Below are positions 7,835 through 15,267 of a stretch of DNA of 26,284 bases, in pieces; the stretch's first letter is position 1; each line of letters opens with the position of its first letter. Both the position numbers and the translations under genes were made by a program. The notes under the pieces are model-generated. The model was given only the letters and a program-made list of their open reading frames with translations. It searched no databases and was not told the origin of the DNA. Source of the stretch: Bacillota bacterium (lineage in GTDB: Bacteria; Bacillota; UBA4882; UBA8346); contig JAEZJK010000074.1 of NCBI GenBank assembly GCA_023415835.1, positions 1 to 26,284 of the forward strand. Reading direction: 5' to 3'.

Positions 7835-8260
7835 TTACTTTAAAGCAATCACTAATGCCCCGGCTATAATCAATAAACCTCCGGTCACGGTTTTAAGGTC
7901 CGCTTTTTCACCTAAGAAGATAAATGCCAGAACCATCGCAAAGACCACTCCTAGCTTGTCTACAGGAGCTACTTTGGAGGCCGGACCAAGTTGTAGGGCA
8001 CGGTAATAGCATAACCATGAGGCTCCTGTCGCTAAGGCCGATAAAACTAAAAAGGTTAAGGTTTTGCCGGAAAGTTTGGCCGGATTTTGCCATTCCCCGA
8101 AGCTAAAAACGATGCCTCCGGAAAAGATCAGGACTACGCTGGTCCGGAGAAAAGTAGCCAGGTTGGAAGGGATTCCGGTGACTCCGACTTTACCGAAGAT
8201 GGCGGTCAAACCGGCAAAGAAGGCGGAGCCTAGGGCGTAATAAACCCATGTTGGAACCAT
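7835..8260 (-). CDS. Half-size EamA (DMT superfamily) membrane transporter
   Basis: Small membrane protein of about 141 aa with a single EamA domain of four to five hydrophobic helices, against two repeated domains (about 300 aa) in most EamA permeases. It contains SAFFAGLTAIFGKVGV near the N-terminus, SALATGASWLCYYRALQLGPASKVAPVDKLGVVFAM in the middle, and GEKADLKTVTGGLLIIAGALVI at the end, all typical of short DMT proteins. Such units must dimerise to form a full transporter. The frame is open to a TTG at 8272, but this directly abuts the GGAG at 8273-8276. ATG 8260, about 12 bases away, is therefore more likely. A good sigma-A promoter lies upstream at 8298-8326. The substrate is unknown. 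Confidence 0.82.
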   Translation of the reverse strand: MVPTWVYYALGSAFFAGLTAIFGKVGVTGIPSNLATFLRTSVVLIFSGGIVFSFGEWQNPAKLSGKTLTFLVLSALATGASWLCYYRALQLGPASKVAPVDKLGVVFAMVLAFIFLGEKADLKTVTGGLLIIAGALVIALK

Positions 8261-8297
8261 TAACGGCGTCAACTCCTTTTGAAAGGTATTTTATTTA

Positions 8298-8339
8298 ACT
8301 ATAGTATGAACCGGTTTGAAATGCAACTCTATAATAGAG
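8298..8339 (-). promoter_or_regulatory. Sigma-A promoter for the EamA gene with adjoining palindrome
   Basis: On the minus strand TTGCAT (8326-8321) is followed after exactly 17 bases by TATAGT (8303-8298). CTCTATAATAGAG at 8327-8339, a perfect 6-bp palindrome with one central base, adjoins the -35 on its upstream side and could be an operator. Confidence 0.65.
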
Positions 8340-8554
8340 ATCGGGAAATGGTGCCTCGGGTGTTCTACGGTATGCAGACCAGTTGTTGCGTCCGGGCGAC
8401 ATCGATAAATAGGTTAACAGGTCTAAGGTGAAGGTAATTGGAGTTGCGATTGCCACTCAAAGGCCTTGGGGACTTTAGGATGGTTTTATAAGAAATTTGA
8501 GAAAAGCAAGCTCGAATTATAAAGGGCGAGGATTTCATCAATTTATACTAATAG
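8340..8554. other. Intergenic stretch without a recognised feature
   Basis: Between the EamA promoter and the GapN-side hairpin I see no open reading frame with a ribosome site, no RNA motif and no clear repeat. Confidence 0.5.
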
Positions 8555-8598
8555 ATAACAGGCTGAAAGGACAGGTAACCGTCTTTTCAGCCTGTTAT
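8555..8598 (-). terminator. Strong hairpin downstream of the GapN gene, probable terminator
   Basis: ATAACAGGCTGAAA at 8555-8568 pairs exactly with TTTCAGCCTGTTAT at 8585-8598. With one G-T wobble the stem extends four more pairs to an 8-nt loop. It begins 15 bp past the GapN stop codon. The T tract on the minus-strand exit side is poor, so it may act as an RNA 3'-end stabiliser as much as a terminator. Confidence 0.6.
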
Positions 8599-8612
8599 GA
8601 TATGGATCTTTA

Positions 8613-10235
8613 CTAAAAAATAAAATCAGTCGAGAGAAAGTTCGACTTGCGCTCCCTGATGATCCGGGTTAGAAGTTCCTGGTTGATCTCGCTGTCTTTG
8701 GCCGCCACCAGGGTCCGGATGGAGAAAACCCTTAAGGCGTCGCTGACCGAGAGGGTCCCTTCGGCGGAATCTTTTCTCCCGGTAAATGGAAAAGTATCCG
8801 GCCCGCGTTGGCATTGGCTGTTGATGTTCACCCGTGAGACCTGGTTCACCAGCGGATCGACCATTTGGGCGACTAAGTCGGGATCGTTGCTGAAGATACT
8901 GACCTGTTGCCCAAAGCTGGATTCTTCAATGTAACGGATTGGGGCCTCGACTTCGGTAAAAGGGATGACCGGTATAACCGGTCCGAATTGCTCTTCGGTA
9001 AAAATGCGCATCTCCGGATTAACCGGGTATAGTACAGCCGGGTAGAAAAGGGTCTCGGCGGTAGTGCCGCCGTTTTGATTGATCACCTTTGCCCCTTTGA
9101 CGGTAGCGTCTGCAATTAACTCCGACAGGTATTGAGCCTTTCCGTTTTCCGGAAGCGGAGTAATCATTACCTCCGGCGTCCAGGGCATTCCTACTTTAAA
9201 ATCTGCTAAAGCTGTATTTAACCGCTCCAGGAAAGCTGTGGCGATTGTTTCGTGGACAAAAATGATTTTAAGAGCGGTGCATCTTTGACCGTTAAAGGAG
9301 AGCGTTCCCAAGAGGCACTCTTTAACGGCGAGGTCTAAGTCGGCGTCAGGCAGGATGATTGCCGGATTTTTAGCGTCAAGCCCTAAGACACAACGGAGAC
9401 GGTGGGGCTTGGGGTGCTGTTTTTTAACTGTATCCGCGATTTTACTGGTTCCGATGAAGGCCAGGACATCAATTTTTCCCGATGTAACCAGCGGGGTGAT
9501 GATATTGGAACCCCGCCCGTAAATAATATTGACCACTCCCGGCGGAAAACAATCCCGGAAGATCTCAAGTAGGGGGCGATAGAGCAGGGTCCCTAATTTC
9601 GGAGGTTTGCAGACCACTGTATTTCCCATAATTAAGGCTGGGATTAGGGTAGTAAAGGTCTCATTTAGAGGATAATTAAACGGCCCCATGCAAAGGGTTA
9701 CTCCCAGGGGAGCCCGTCGGATCTGGCCGATGATCCCCTGTTCGATTACGAAACGGGAAGAAACACGGTCCAGTTCTTTCAGGGCGTCGATGGTATCTTT
9801 GATATATGCGACAGTCCGATCAAATTCTTTAACCGAGTCTTGATAGCTTTTGCCAATCTCCCACATTAGCAATTTAACGATCTCCGATTTTTTGGCTTTA
9901 AAACGGAAGATAAACTCCTCAATCCGACTAATTCTCTCTTCAACCGGCAAGGTCGGCCAAAGGCCTTTTCCGTTTTGATAAGCTTTTACGGCAGCCTCCA
10001 GCGCTTCTAAAACCGTAGTTTCGGAAAGAAGCGGATAACTGCCGATTTTTTTACGGGAAAGTCCCGTGGCGGTTTTAATGCAAATCGGGGAAAGTACTTC
10101 CTGAGAGGGACCTTCCCAGCAACGTAGTTCGCCATTAACCAGATATTCGGTTTGGCAAATAGGATCTGTAATTTGAAACTCCGCAGGAAGATCGTTTTCT
10201 CCAGGATATAATGCCTTTAATTGGTCAGGGTTCAT
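8613..10235 (-). CDS. gapN: NADP-dependent glyceraldehyde-3-phosphate dehydrogenase (non-phosphorylating, GapN-type aldehyde dehydrogenase)
   Basis: 540-aa cytosolic aldehyde dehydrogenase. GapN oxidises glyceraldehyde-3-phosphate directly to 3-phosphoglycerate, making NADPH and bypassing a substrate-level ATP step. The N-terminal YLVNGELRCWEGPSQEVLSP matches GapN-type proteins. Oxyanion-hole Asn187 is in GPFNYPLNE, and nucleophile Cys319 in FNGQRCTALK. The usual catalytic Glu of LELGGK is not at its normal place. The segment reads VLGLDAKNP, with Gly285 at that position and Asp287 two residues on. ATG 10235 is preceded by GGAGG six bases upstream. The open frame extends eight codons further, but that ATG has no ribosome site. 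At 540 aa it is longer than typical GapN (about 480 aa). The family is confident; the exact substrate is less so. Confidence 0.8.
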   Translation of the reverse strand: MNPDQLKALYPGENDLPAEFQITDPICQTEYLVNGELRCWEGPSQEVLSPICIKTATGLSRKKIGSYPLLSETTVLEALEAAVKAYQNGKGLWPTLPVEERISRIEEFIFRFKAKKSEIVKLLMWEIGKSYQDSVKEFDRTVAYIKDTIDALKELDRVSSRFVIEQGIIGQIRRAPLGVTLCMGPFNYPLNETFTTLIPALIMGNTVVCKPPKLGTLLYRPLLEIFRDCFPPGVVNIIYGRGSNIITPLVTSGKIDVLAFIGTSKIADTVKKQHPKPHRLRCVLGLDAKNPAIILPDADLDLAVKECLLGTLSFNGQRCTALKIIFVHETIATAFLERLNTALADFKVGMPWTPEVMITPLPENGKAQYLSELIADATVKGAKVINQNGGTTAETLFYPAVLYPVNPEMRIFTEEQFGPVIPVIPFTEVEAPIRYIEESSFGQQVSIFSNDPDLVAQMVDPLVNQVSRVNINSQCQRGPDTFPFTGRKDSAEGTLSVSDALRVFSIRTLVAAKDSEINQELLTRIIRERKSNFLSTDFIF

Positions 10236-10494
10236 TTTTAACCTCCACCAGATTAACATAAATAACTACAATTAGAATACTTCTTTGCCTATTAAATACT
10301 TTCCTGCAAAATATGTTAAGGATCTTTGAAATTATAATTAACAAATCAGTTAATTATCCTAATGAAAAAAATATTTCTAAACCTAGAAGTTTAAAAAGAA
10401 ATTAAGCTAATCAAACCGTAAAAGGCAGGAATATACAACCCCGCGCCGAATTAAGTGGAATATAAACAGTTAATTTCGAGGAGGTCTTTAAGAA

Positions 10495-11472
10495 ATGATT
10501 GTTGAATTTTGGTACATATTAGCGGCTCCATTAGTAATCGGACTTATTGTATATTTTATTAATTTTTGGTTGGCGAAACGTAAAGGCGCTACTCTAACAC
10601 ATAGTTTCTGGATTTCGCTCCTTGTTTTGGTTTTGGCCGCAGGGGGTTTATTATATTTACTTCAGGTAAGGAACAATCTGGATCACTCTTTGAAGGTTGT
10701 CCAGCTTAATCAGAAACATCAAGCAGAATTAGAGAAAGTAAAAGAAGAATATCGCAAGGAAATGGCTTATCTGGAGTGGAGGAATAAAGTCTTTCCCACC
10801 AGCGCTCAAATGGAAAAAGAATTGGCTGAGAATGCTAAAACTTATAAGTTGAGCAAAGTTGAAGTGGCTAATTGGAGAGACGCCGCTCACGACAACACCT
10901 TAGAAAAATTAATGCCCAAACGGGACATGCAGGATGTAATGAAAGAATATCAAACCCGCCTGAAAGCGAGTTTATCCCAGATCCAGTCTGGGGAAACCTT
11001 GTTATCTTCGGATATTAGGGTGTTAACTGAAAACATCAATACTATCCGGCTTCTCGGGAAGGAATATGAGAAAGTATTGTTCTCTTTTAGGGAGTTATAT
11101 AATAACATTACCGCTAATCCCGGCCAGGAAATGGAGCTCCCCAAACAAAAGTATTTTTTATTCTTCCCAATCAAACGGAAAGAGTATAACGCTTTAGTGC
11201 AAGAATATTATGAAAAACGCGGCAATAATGCCGCAACCGCTGATGTGGCAGTCAAACTCAAAGGGACAATCGAAAAAGCCGAAGTGGAGTTTAAGGAGAT
11301 TAACCGCAAATTTGAGGAAAATTTAGGCTTTCTGGACAGCACCTCTACTTCGATTACTTATAATTCGGATAAATTGCAAAAACTAATCGAAGCCGCTATT
11401 CAACAGGCTGATGTCATTAATGAGTCCGAGCCCAGTACTAGGGTGAAGGTAAATAGCAAGAATAAGAACTAA
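10495..11472 (+). CDS. Unrecognised membrane protein with two N-terminal TM helices and a long helical cytoplasmic or external part
   Basis: 325 aa; I do not recognise the family. Residues about 7-25 and 38-57 are hydrophobic and should form two transmembrane helices. A charged helical, coiled-coil-like stretch follows at about 60-95 (KHQAELEKVKEEYRKEMAYLEW). The rest is mostly helix-forming, rich in Lys and Glu, and contains no cysteine. A short segment near residue 218 (KQKYFLFFPIKRKEY) is aromatic and could touch the membrane. GAGGAGGT at 10478-10485 is a strong ribosome site for ATG 10495. It stands alone, divergent from gapN and followed by a bidirectional terminator. The arrangement resembles LemA-like or methyl-accepting-like helical membrane proteins, but no diagnostic motif is present. 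Confidence 0.75.
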   Translation: MIVEFWYILAAPLVIGLIVYFINFWLAKRKGATLTHSFWISLLVLVLAAGGLLYLLQVRNNLDHSLKVVQLNQKHQAELEKVKEEYRKEMAYLEWRNKVFPTSAQMEKELAENAKTYKLSKVEVANWRDAAHDNTLEKLMPKRDMQDVMKEYQTRLKASLSQIQSGETLLSSDIRVLTENINTIRLLGKEYEKVLFSFRELYNNITANPGQEMELPKQKYFLFFPIKRKEYNALVQEYYEKRGNNAATADVAVKLKGTIEKAEVEFKEINRKFEENLGFLDSTSTSITYNSDKLQKLIEAAIQQADVINESEPSTRVKVNSKNKN

Positions 11473-11483
11473 AGGTTAAAAAT

Positions 11484-11521
11484 CAAAAAAATGGGGGTGA
11501 GTTCGGATACTTACCCCTTTT
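11484..11521. terminator. Bidirectional terminator between the unknown membrane gene and menG
   Basis: GGGGTGAGT at 11494-11502 pairs with ACTTACCCC at 11509-11517 (one G-T pair) around a TCGGAT loop. TTTT follows on the right and an A run precedes on the left, so it can serve both convergent genes. Confidence 0.75.
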
Positions 11522-11629
11522 CGATTGAATTTTATTTATAATCGTTTTGAAACGCTGATTGTTAAAACGAGCTTCTTGATCTTCCTCGCCCTTTGCATAT
11601 TAGACCTTAACCGGAAAGCGGTAATAACT

Positions 11630-12346
11630 TCAACCAGGTTTAATTCCGGTATGGATTGCCGCGATTCCCCAAGTCAACTCATAACATTGGGGATTTAAAA
11701 ATCCCAATTCACTAAAGATTTTAGTTACTTGACCCTGTTTAGGGTAGTTTCGGACCGATTCAGCGAGGTATTGGTAGGCATATTGGTTACCTGCCAATAT
11801 CTTGCCGATGAACGGGATCCAACGGTTTAAATATAAATAATAAAGTGGTTTAAAAACCGGCAGGTAGGGGTGAGCCAGTTCCAAAGAGGCCAATCTGGCT
11901 CCGGGCTTAATGACCCGCATTATCTCTAATAAAGCTTGCCTAAGATTGTTCATATTGCGCAAACCATAACCGATTACCGCACAGTCGAAGGTATTAGCGG
12001 CAAAGGGCAGACTCAGGGCGTCAGCCTGAAGCAACTCAATGGCCTTTCCCAATCCGGCTTTGTTACAATTTCTCCGGGCGATCTCCAACATACCTTCAGA
12101 AAAATCAACTCCAATTACTTTTCCCTGTGTTCCCGTTTTTTTCGCTATTCCGATGGATATCAATCCAGTGCCGCAACAAACATCAAGTACTGCTGCTCCT
12201 AAGGATACTCCCGACAGTTCAATTAAAGCCTGTCGCCAATAGTGATGCCTGCCGAAACTGGCAAGGGAGTTAATGAAGTCGTAATACGGAGCTATCCGGT
12301 TAAACAGGTCGCAGACTGCCGTTCCTTTTTCGGTTGTTATCGACAT
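11630..12346 (-). CDS. menG: Demethylmenaquinone methyltransferase (UbiE/MenG family)
   Basis: 238-aa SAM-dependent methyltransferase expected to methylate demethylmenaquinone to menaquinone, the last step of quinone synthesis. Residues 53-61, VLDVCCGTG, form the SAM-binding motif I. GVDFSEGMLEIA follows as the acidic ribose-binding region. FDCAVIGYGLRNM and the C-terminal YQYLAESVRNYPKQ are signatures of the UbiE/MenG family. ATG 12346 has GAGG upstream on the minus strand at about eight bases. The gene follows the RluD-like gene by 19 bp and is probably co-transcribed with it. No other menaquinone gene is in the window, so a role in menaquinone synthesis rests on the family. A few anaerobes carry UbiE paralogues with other acceptors. 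Confidence 0.85.
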   Translation of the reverse strand: MSITTEKGTAVCDLFNRIAPYYDFINSLASFGRHHYWRQALIELSGVSLGAAVLDVCCGTGLISIGIAKKTGTQGKVIGVDFSEGMLEIARRNCNKAGLGKAIELLQADALSLPFAANTFDCAVIGYGLRNMNNLRQALLEIMRVIKPGARLASLELAHPYLPVFKPLYYLYLNRWIPFIGKILAGNQYAYQYLAESVRNYPKQGQVTKIFSELGFLNPQCYELTWGIAAIHTGIKPG

Positions 12347-12365
12347 CGTAAAAACCTCACTGTTT

Positions 12366-13262
12366 TTACATTATCCCCAACCGTACAGCCAACATTTTTA
12401 AATCAGCGGGTAATTCCGACTTCAACTTAATCCTCCGCCCTAACCGTGGATGGGTGAACGATATACTTACCGCATGTAATGCGGTACGGGCCAAATTTGG
12501 ATCGGGAGACCCATAAAGAGGGTCACCCCAAAGCGGGTAACCTAGATGTGATAAATGGACCCGAATTTGGTGGGTCCGCCCGGTATATAATTTAACCGCT
12601 AATAAAGCAGAATATTCTGTCGTTTGGATTACCCGGTACCGGGTAATTGCCGGTTTACCGTCGGCTTCGATTATTCTTAGAGCTGAATCATCCTGATCTT
12701 TGATGGGCGCGTTGATTTTGCCGCTAACTGACATAATCTTTCCCTTACAAAATGCCAGATATAAGCGGGATATTTCATCCGAACCCAATTGTAACGATAG
12801 TTGTTGATGGATCCATTGATTTTTGGCAATCAACACTAATCCCGAGGTTAACCGATCCAAACGGTGGATCGGGTGAAATGAGAAGCTTTCACCAGCGGCG
12901 CGCCACCGGTAAAGTAAGGCATTAGCCAGGGTCCCCGATTGAAATTTTTTAACCGGGTGCACCAGCATCCCCGGAGGTTTATCGACTACCACCAGGTCTT
13001 GGTCTTCATAAATTATTGCAAGAGGGAGCGGCTCCGGATTAATATTTTGTTTCACTAAAGGAAGATAAAGTTCCAATTGTTCGCCGCCGTCAAGTTGACG
13101 CCAAGCCGGCACAACTTGGCCATCAATTTGAATTCCCCCCTCTTTTTTTAAAGAGCGAAGTATCCTTCGGGATAACCGCATTTGATTTCTAAGAAAGGAA
13201 TCGATGGTCCTTCCTTTCCAGTTTGAAGAAATATTAAAAGTCAAAAGGGTTGAATGGGGCAT
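12366..13262 (-). CDS. RluA/RluD-family pseudouridine synthase
   Basis: 298-aa RNA-modifying enzyme that converts specific uridines, probably in 23S rRNA, to pseudouridine. Residues about 15-70 form an S4-like RNA-binding domain (GRTIDSFLRNQMRLSRRILRSL, then IQIDGQVV). The catalytic domain begins IIYEDQDLVVVDKPPGMLVHP and contains PIHRLDRLTSGL, where Asp136 of HRLD is the catalytic residue. YTGRTHQIRVHLSHLGYPLWGDPLYG is the family's substrate-binding motif. ATG 13262 has GAGG five bases upstream on the minus strand. A TGTTATAAT extended -10 lies about 36-44 bp upstream of the start. The family is secure, but RluD-type paralogues are common in Firmicutes, so the exact uridine target is not assigned. 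Confidence 0.9.
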   Translation of the reverse strand: MPHSTLLTFNISSNWKGRTIDSFLRNQMRLSRRILRSLKKEGGIQIDGQVVPAWRQLDGGEQLELYLPLVKQNINPEPLPLAIIYEDQDLVVVDKPPGMLVHPVKKFQSGTLANALLYRWRAAGESFSFHPIHRLDRLTSGLVLIAKNQWIHQQLSLQLGSDEISRLYLAFCKGKIMSVSGKINAPIKDQDDSALRIIEADGKPAITRYRVIQTTEYSALLAVKLYTGRTHQIRVHLSHLGYPLWGDPLYGSPDPNLARTALHAVSISFTHPRLGRRIKLKSELPADLKMLAVRLGIM

Positions 13263-13297
13263 TAAAACCTCTTTAATGAAATATTTTTAACCTTATT

Positions 13298-13328
13298 ATT
13301 ATAACACAACCATTCGGTAAGATTTACC
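13298..13328 (-). promoter_or_regulatory. Extended -10 promoter for the RluD-like/menG pair, with palindrome
   Basis: The minus strand reads TGTTATAAT (13306-13298), an extended -10 element without a good -35. GGTAAGATTTACC at 13316-13328 is a 5-bp palindrome just upstream and could be an operator. Confidence 0.5.
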
Positions 13329-13422
13329 CAAATCGAAGTATCCTTTCTAGCGCTTGTTGAACATAAATAATTGAATAAGCCTAGAGCACATAGCAGATAA
13401 TACTATCGGAGGTGGAAGATAA

Positions 13423-13620
13423 TTGAATCGGATAAAATGTAGTGTCAACAGTTGTAAATACAATGAAGCAGGTGAGGTATGCCAAGCCGACGAAATTAAA
13501 GTAAGAAATAATCTTGGTGGAACCGATGACATGGAGATTGGAGCCTTGGAAGAAACAAAAGCCCGGACTTCAATGGAAACTTGCTGTGAAACCTTTGCGC
13601 CTCAGGCCAAAAAAGAATAA
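13423..13620 (+). CDS. DUF1540 small cysteine-rich protein
   Basis: 65-aa protein with the DUF1540 pattern: IKCSVNSCKYNEAGEVCQADEIKV near the start and TCCETF-like MSMETCCETF at the end (here SMETCCETFAP). The five or so cysteines in this spacing suggest a small metal-binding unit. DUF1540 proteins are common in spore-forming Firmicutes, and their function is not established. The start is TTG 13423, ten bases after GGAGG at 13408-13412. An internal ATG would remove part of the first cysteine motif. It is divergent from the RluD-like gene and appears monocistronic. Confidence 0.82.
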   Translation: MNRIKCSVNSCKYNEAGEVCQADEIKVRNNLGGTDDMEIGALEETKARTSMETCCETFAPQAKKE

Positions 13621-13661
13621 TGGTTTCAATAAATGATTAGTTATCGATGATGCTTGTCAAT

Positions 13662-13714
13662 CCACGTCAGCTAATTTAGATAAGGCCACTGGTCTTAAGT
13701 TACGGCTGACGTGG
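13662..13714 (+). terminator. Long hairpin after the DUF1540 gene, candidate terminator or structured RNA
   Basis: CCACGTCAGC at 13662-13671 pairs exactly with GCTGACGTGG at 13705-13714. The inner parts, TAATTTAG and so on against CTTAAGTTA, pair imperfectly. Only a weak T run follows, so it may be an ordinary terminator or a structured leader. Confidence 0.5.
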
Positions 13715-14007
13715 AACTGTTTTATGGTTGCTAGAATACCAGGCACAAGTATTTTTTTCAGGAACGAAATAATATTATTTTTAATTTTCGGAAGGATCTT
13801 CCGGCTCCGATAGTTAATTATATAGTATGAAAGTAACTAGTCAGGAATAAGAGTTTAAAAAAGTGATAGTTCCAGAATTATCACTTGTCTTGGTTCATAC
13901 ATTATTTGAATTACGGCCTAATATTTCATTGATGACCTGAATAGTTACTAAAAAGAGGTTAATGTCGTTTAACCGAACATTTATTATCTTGAGAGGAGCT
14001 GGTTGCG
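13715..14007. other. HPF leader/intergenic region with two short hairpins
   Basis: No gene is seen here. CGGAAGGATCTTCCG at 13789-13803 forms a 6-bp stem with a 3-nt loop. AAGTGATA at 13861-13868 pairs exactly with TATCACTT at 13879-13886. An A run to its left would make it a minus-strand terminator, but no minus gene reads into it. I could not place a convincing promoter for hpf. GAGAGGAG at about 13991-13998 is its ribosome site. Confidence 0.5.
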
Positions 14008-14535
14008 ATGTTAGTAACCGTCACAGGCAAAAACGTTGAAGTCACAAGCGCCTTAAGAGACTATGCCGAGAAGAAAGTAGCCAAGATCGGCAAGTTCTTT
14101 GAGAAAAGCCCGGGCGGGGCTAAGGTAACGCTCAGTACTGAACGGAACAAACATATTGTTGATATTACAGTGCAAGTTAACGGAATATTATTACGGGGCG
14201 AAGACAGAACCGGTGACATGTATGCTTCGATTGATGGGGCAATTGAAAAAATAGAGCGCCAAGTACATAAGTTTAAAACTAGGATTAATCGCAAGTTACG
14301 TGAAGAAAATCAAGTTGTAGTTGCTTCACCTTCGCAAAACGAAGAAGTAGCCGCGCCGGTTATTAAAAGGACCAAACGTTTTGCTATTAAACCGATGTCG
14401 GTTGAAGAGGCAGTAATGCAAATGGATCTGCTCGACCACGACTTTTACGTTTTTTCTAATAGCGATACCGAGGAAGTAAATGTAGTCTACCGTAGGAAAG
14501 ACGGAAATTTTGGACTGATCGAACCGGAGTTTTAG
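14008..14535 (+). CDS. hpf: Ribosome hibernation promoting factor, long form
   Basis: 175-aa protein that dimerises 70S ribosomes into inactive 100S particles in stationary phase or stress. The N-terminal domain (about 1-100) has the HPF/YfiA fold: VTVTGKNVEVTSALRDYAEKKVAKIGKFF, then VDITVQVNG and MYASIDGAIEKIERQ. A variable linker follows at about 100-118. The C-terminal dimerisation domain (about 118-175) reads KRFAIKPMSVEEAVMQMDLLDHDFYVF and ends VVYRRKDGNFGLIEPE. The length is that of the long form found in Gram-positives. Its terminator is shared with the convergent plsC. GAGAGGAG precedes ATG 14008. Identity is very secure. Confidence 0.95.
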   Translation: MLVTVTGKNVEVTSALRDYAEKKVAKIGKFFEKSPGGAKVTLSTERNKHIVDITVQVNGILLRGEDRTGDMYASIDGAIEKIERQVHKFKTRINRKLREENQVVVASPSQNEEVAAPVIKRTKRFAIKPMSVEEAVMQMDLLDHDFYVFSNSDTEEVNVVYRRKDGNFGLIEPEF

Positions 14536-14546
14536 GCGAAATAAAA

Positions 14547-14585
14547 AAGAAAGGGCTTGAGAATATTCAAGCCCTTTCTTTTTTT
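14547..14585. terminator. Bidirectional terminator between hpf and plsC
   Basis: A 14-bp perfect stem, left arm 14547-14560 and right arm 14567-14580, closes a 6-nt loop and runs into a T tract. The A run on the left serves the minus strand. The plsC stop codon (14567-14569) lies inside the stem. Confidence 0.92.
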
Positions 14586-15178
14586 ATCAGGCCTTGGATT
14601 GTTAAGATGATTTCCTTGCTTATTCGGGAGTATTGTTCTTTCTTGTCCAAACCCTCCAATTCCGCTTTGGAATCAAAATGGATTGGCTTACCGATAATCA
14701 CCTTTACTCTTTTAAAGGAACGTAAAATTCGATTGGTATTAATTACTGCCACCGGGACTACCGGAACTCCGCTTTTAAGCGCGAGCATCGCTGCTCCAGG
14801 CTGAGGTTTAAGCATTGTTTCCGGGTTTTTGAGATTACGTTTCCCCTCAATAAAGATTCCAATCACTTTGCCATCTTTCAATAGCTCTAAAGATTTTGAA
14901 AGCGCTTCCCGGTCGCCGCGCCCTCTTTTAAGAGGTATGATTCCCCAAGCCCTAAGGAGAAAACCGATCAGGGGGATCCTGAAAAGTTCTTCTTTGGCTA
15001 GAAAGCTGACTTGTCGTGGCATGGCCACGCCTACCATTAACGGATCCCAATTACTGACGTGATTGGAGACGACAATAACCGAACCGGAACTGGGGAAATT
15101 TTCACTTCCGAAAATCCGATAACGGCCAAAAATTTTAATGATTATTGCGAAAAACGACCTAAAGATCTTATAAAGCAC
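14567..15178 (-). CDS. plsC: 1-acyl-sn-glycerol-3-phosphate acyltransferase (PlsC family)
   Basis: 203-aa membrane-associated acyltransferase that adds the second acyl chain to lysophosphatidic acid to give phosphatidic acid. The HX4D catalytic motif is NHVSNWDP (His40, Asp45). The second conserved block is FIEGKRN at about 109-115, where most family members have FPEGTRS. PVVPVAVIN is the last block. The N-terminus has one hydrophobic stretch (FRSFFAIIIKIFG). The start is GTG at 15178, with AAAGGAG seven bases upstream on the minus strand. In many Firmicutes plsC follows cmk; here it stands after the GGDEF-type gene, which is also minus strand. Confidence 0.9.
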   Translation of the reverse strand: MLYKIFRSFFAIIIKIFGRYRIFGSENFPSSGSVIVVSNHVSNWDPLMVGVAMPRQVSFLAKEELFRIPLIGFLLRAWGIIPLKRGRGDREALSKSLELLKDGKVIGIFIEGKRNLKNPETMLKPQPGAAMLALKSGVPVVPVAVINTNRILRSFKRVKVIIGKPIHFDSKAELEGLDKKEQYSRISKEIILTIQGLIKKERA

Positions 15179-15267
15179 GGCTAATCTCCTTTTAAAAAGT
15201 GTTTGTTATTTTTTCAAAGTAACAGGAAAATTTGTTTATAAAATCGAATTTTTGCTGAAAGAATGCT

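Noticed and set aside
8270..8272. TTG 8272 as start of the EamA gene
   Set aside because: It directly touches the GGAG ribosome site, leaving no spacing. ATG 8260 fits better.
13861..13886. AAGTGATA/TATCACTT hairpin as a minus-strand terminator
   Set aside because: It has an A run on the correct side, but no minus-strand gene reads into it.
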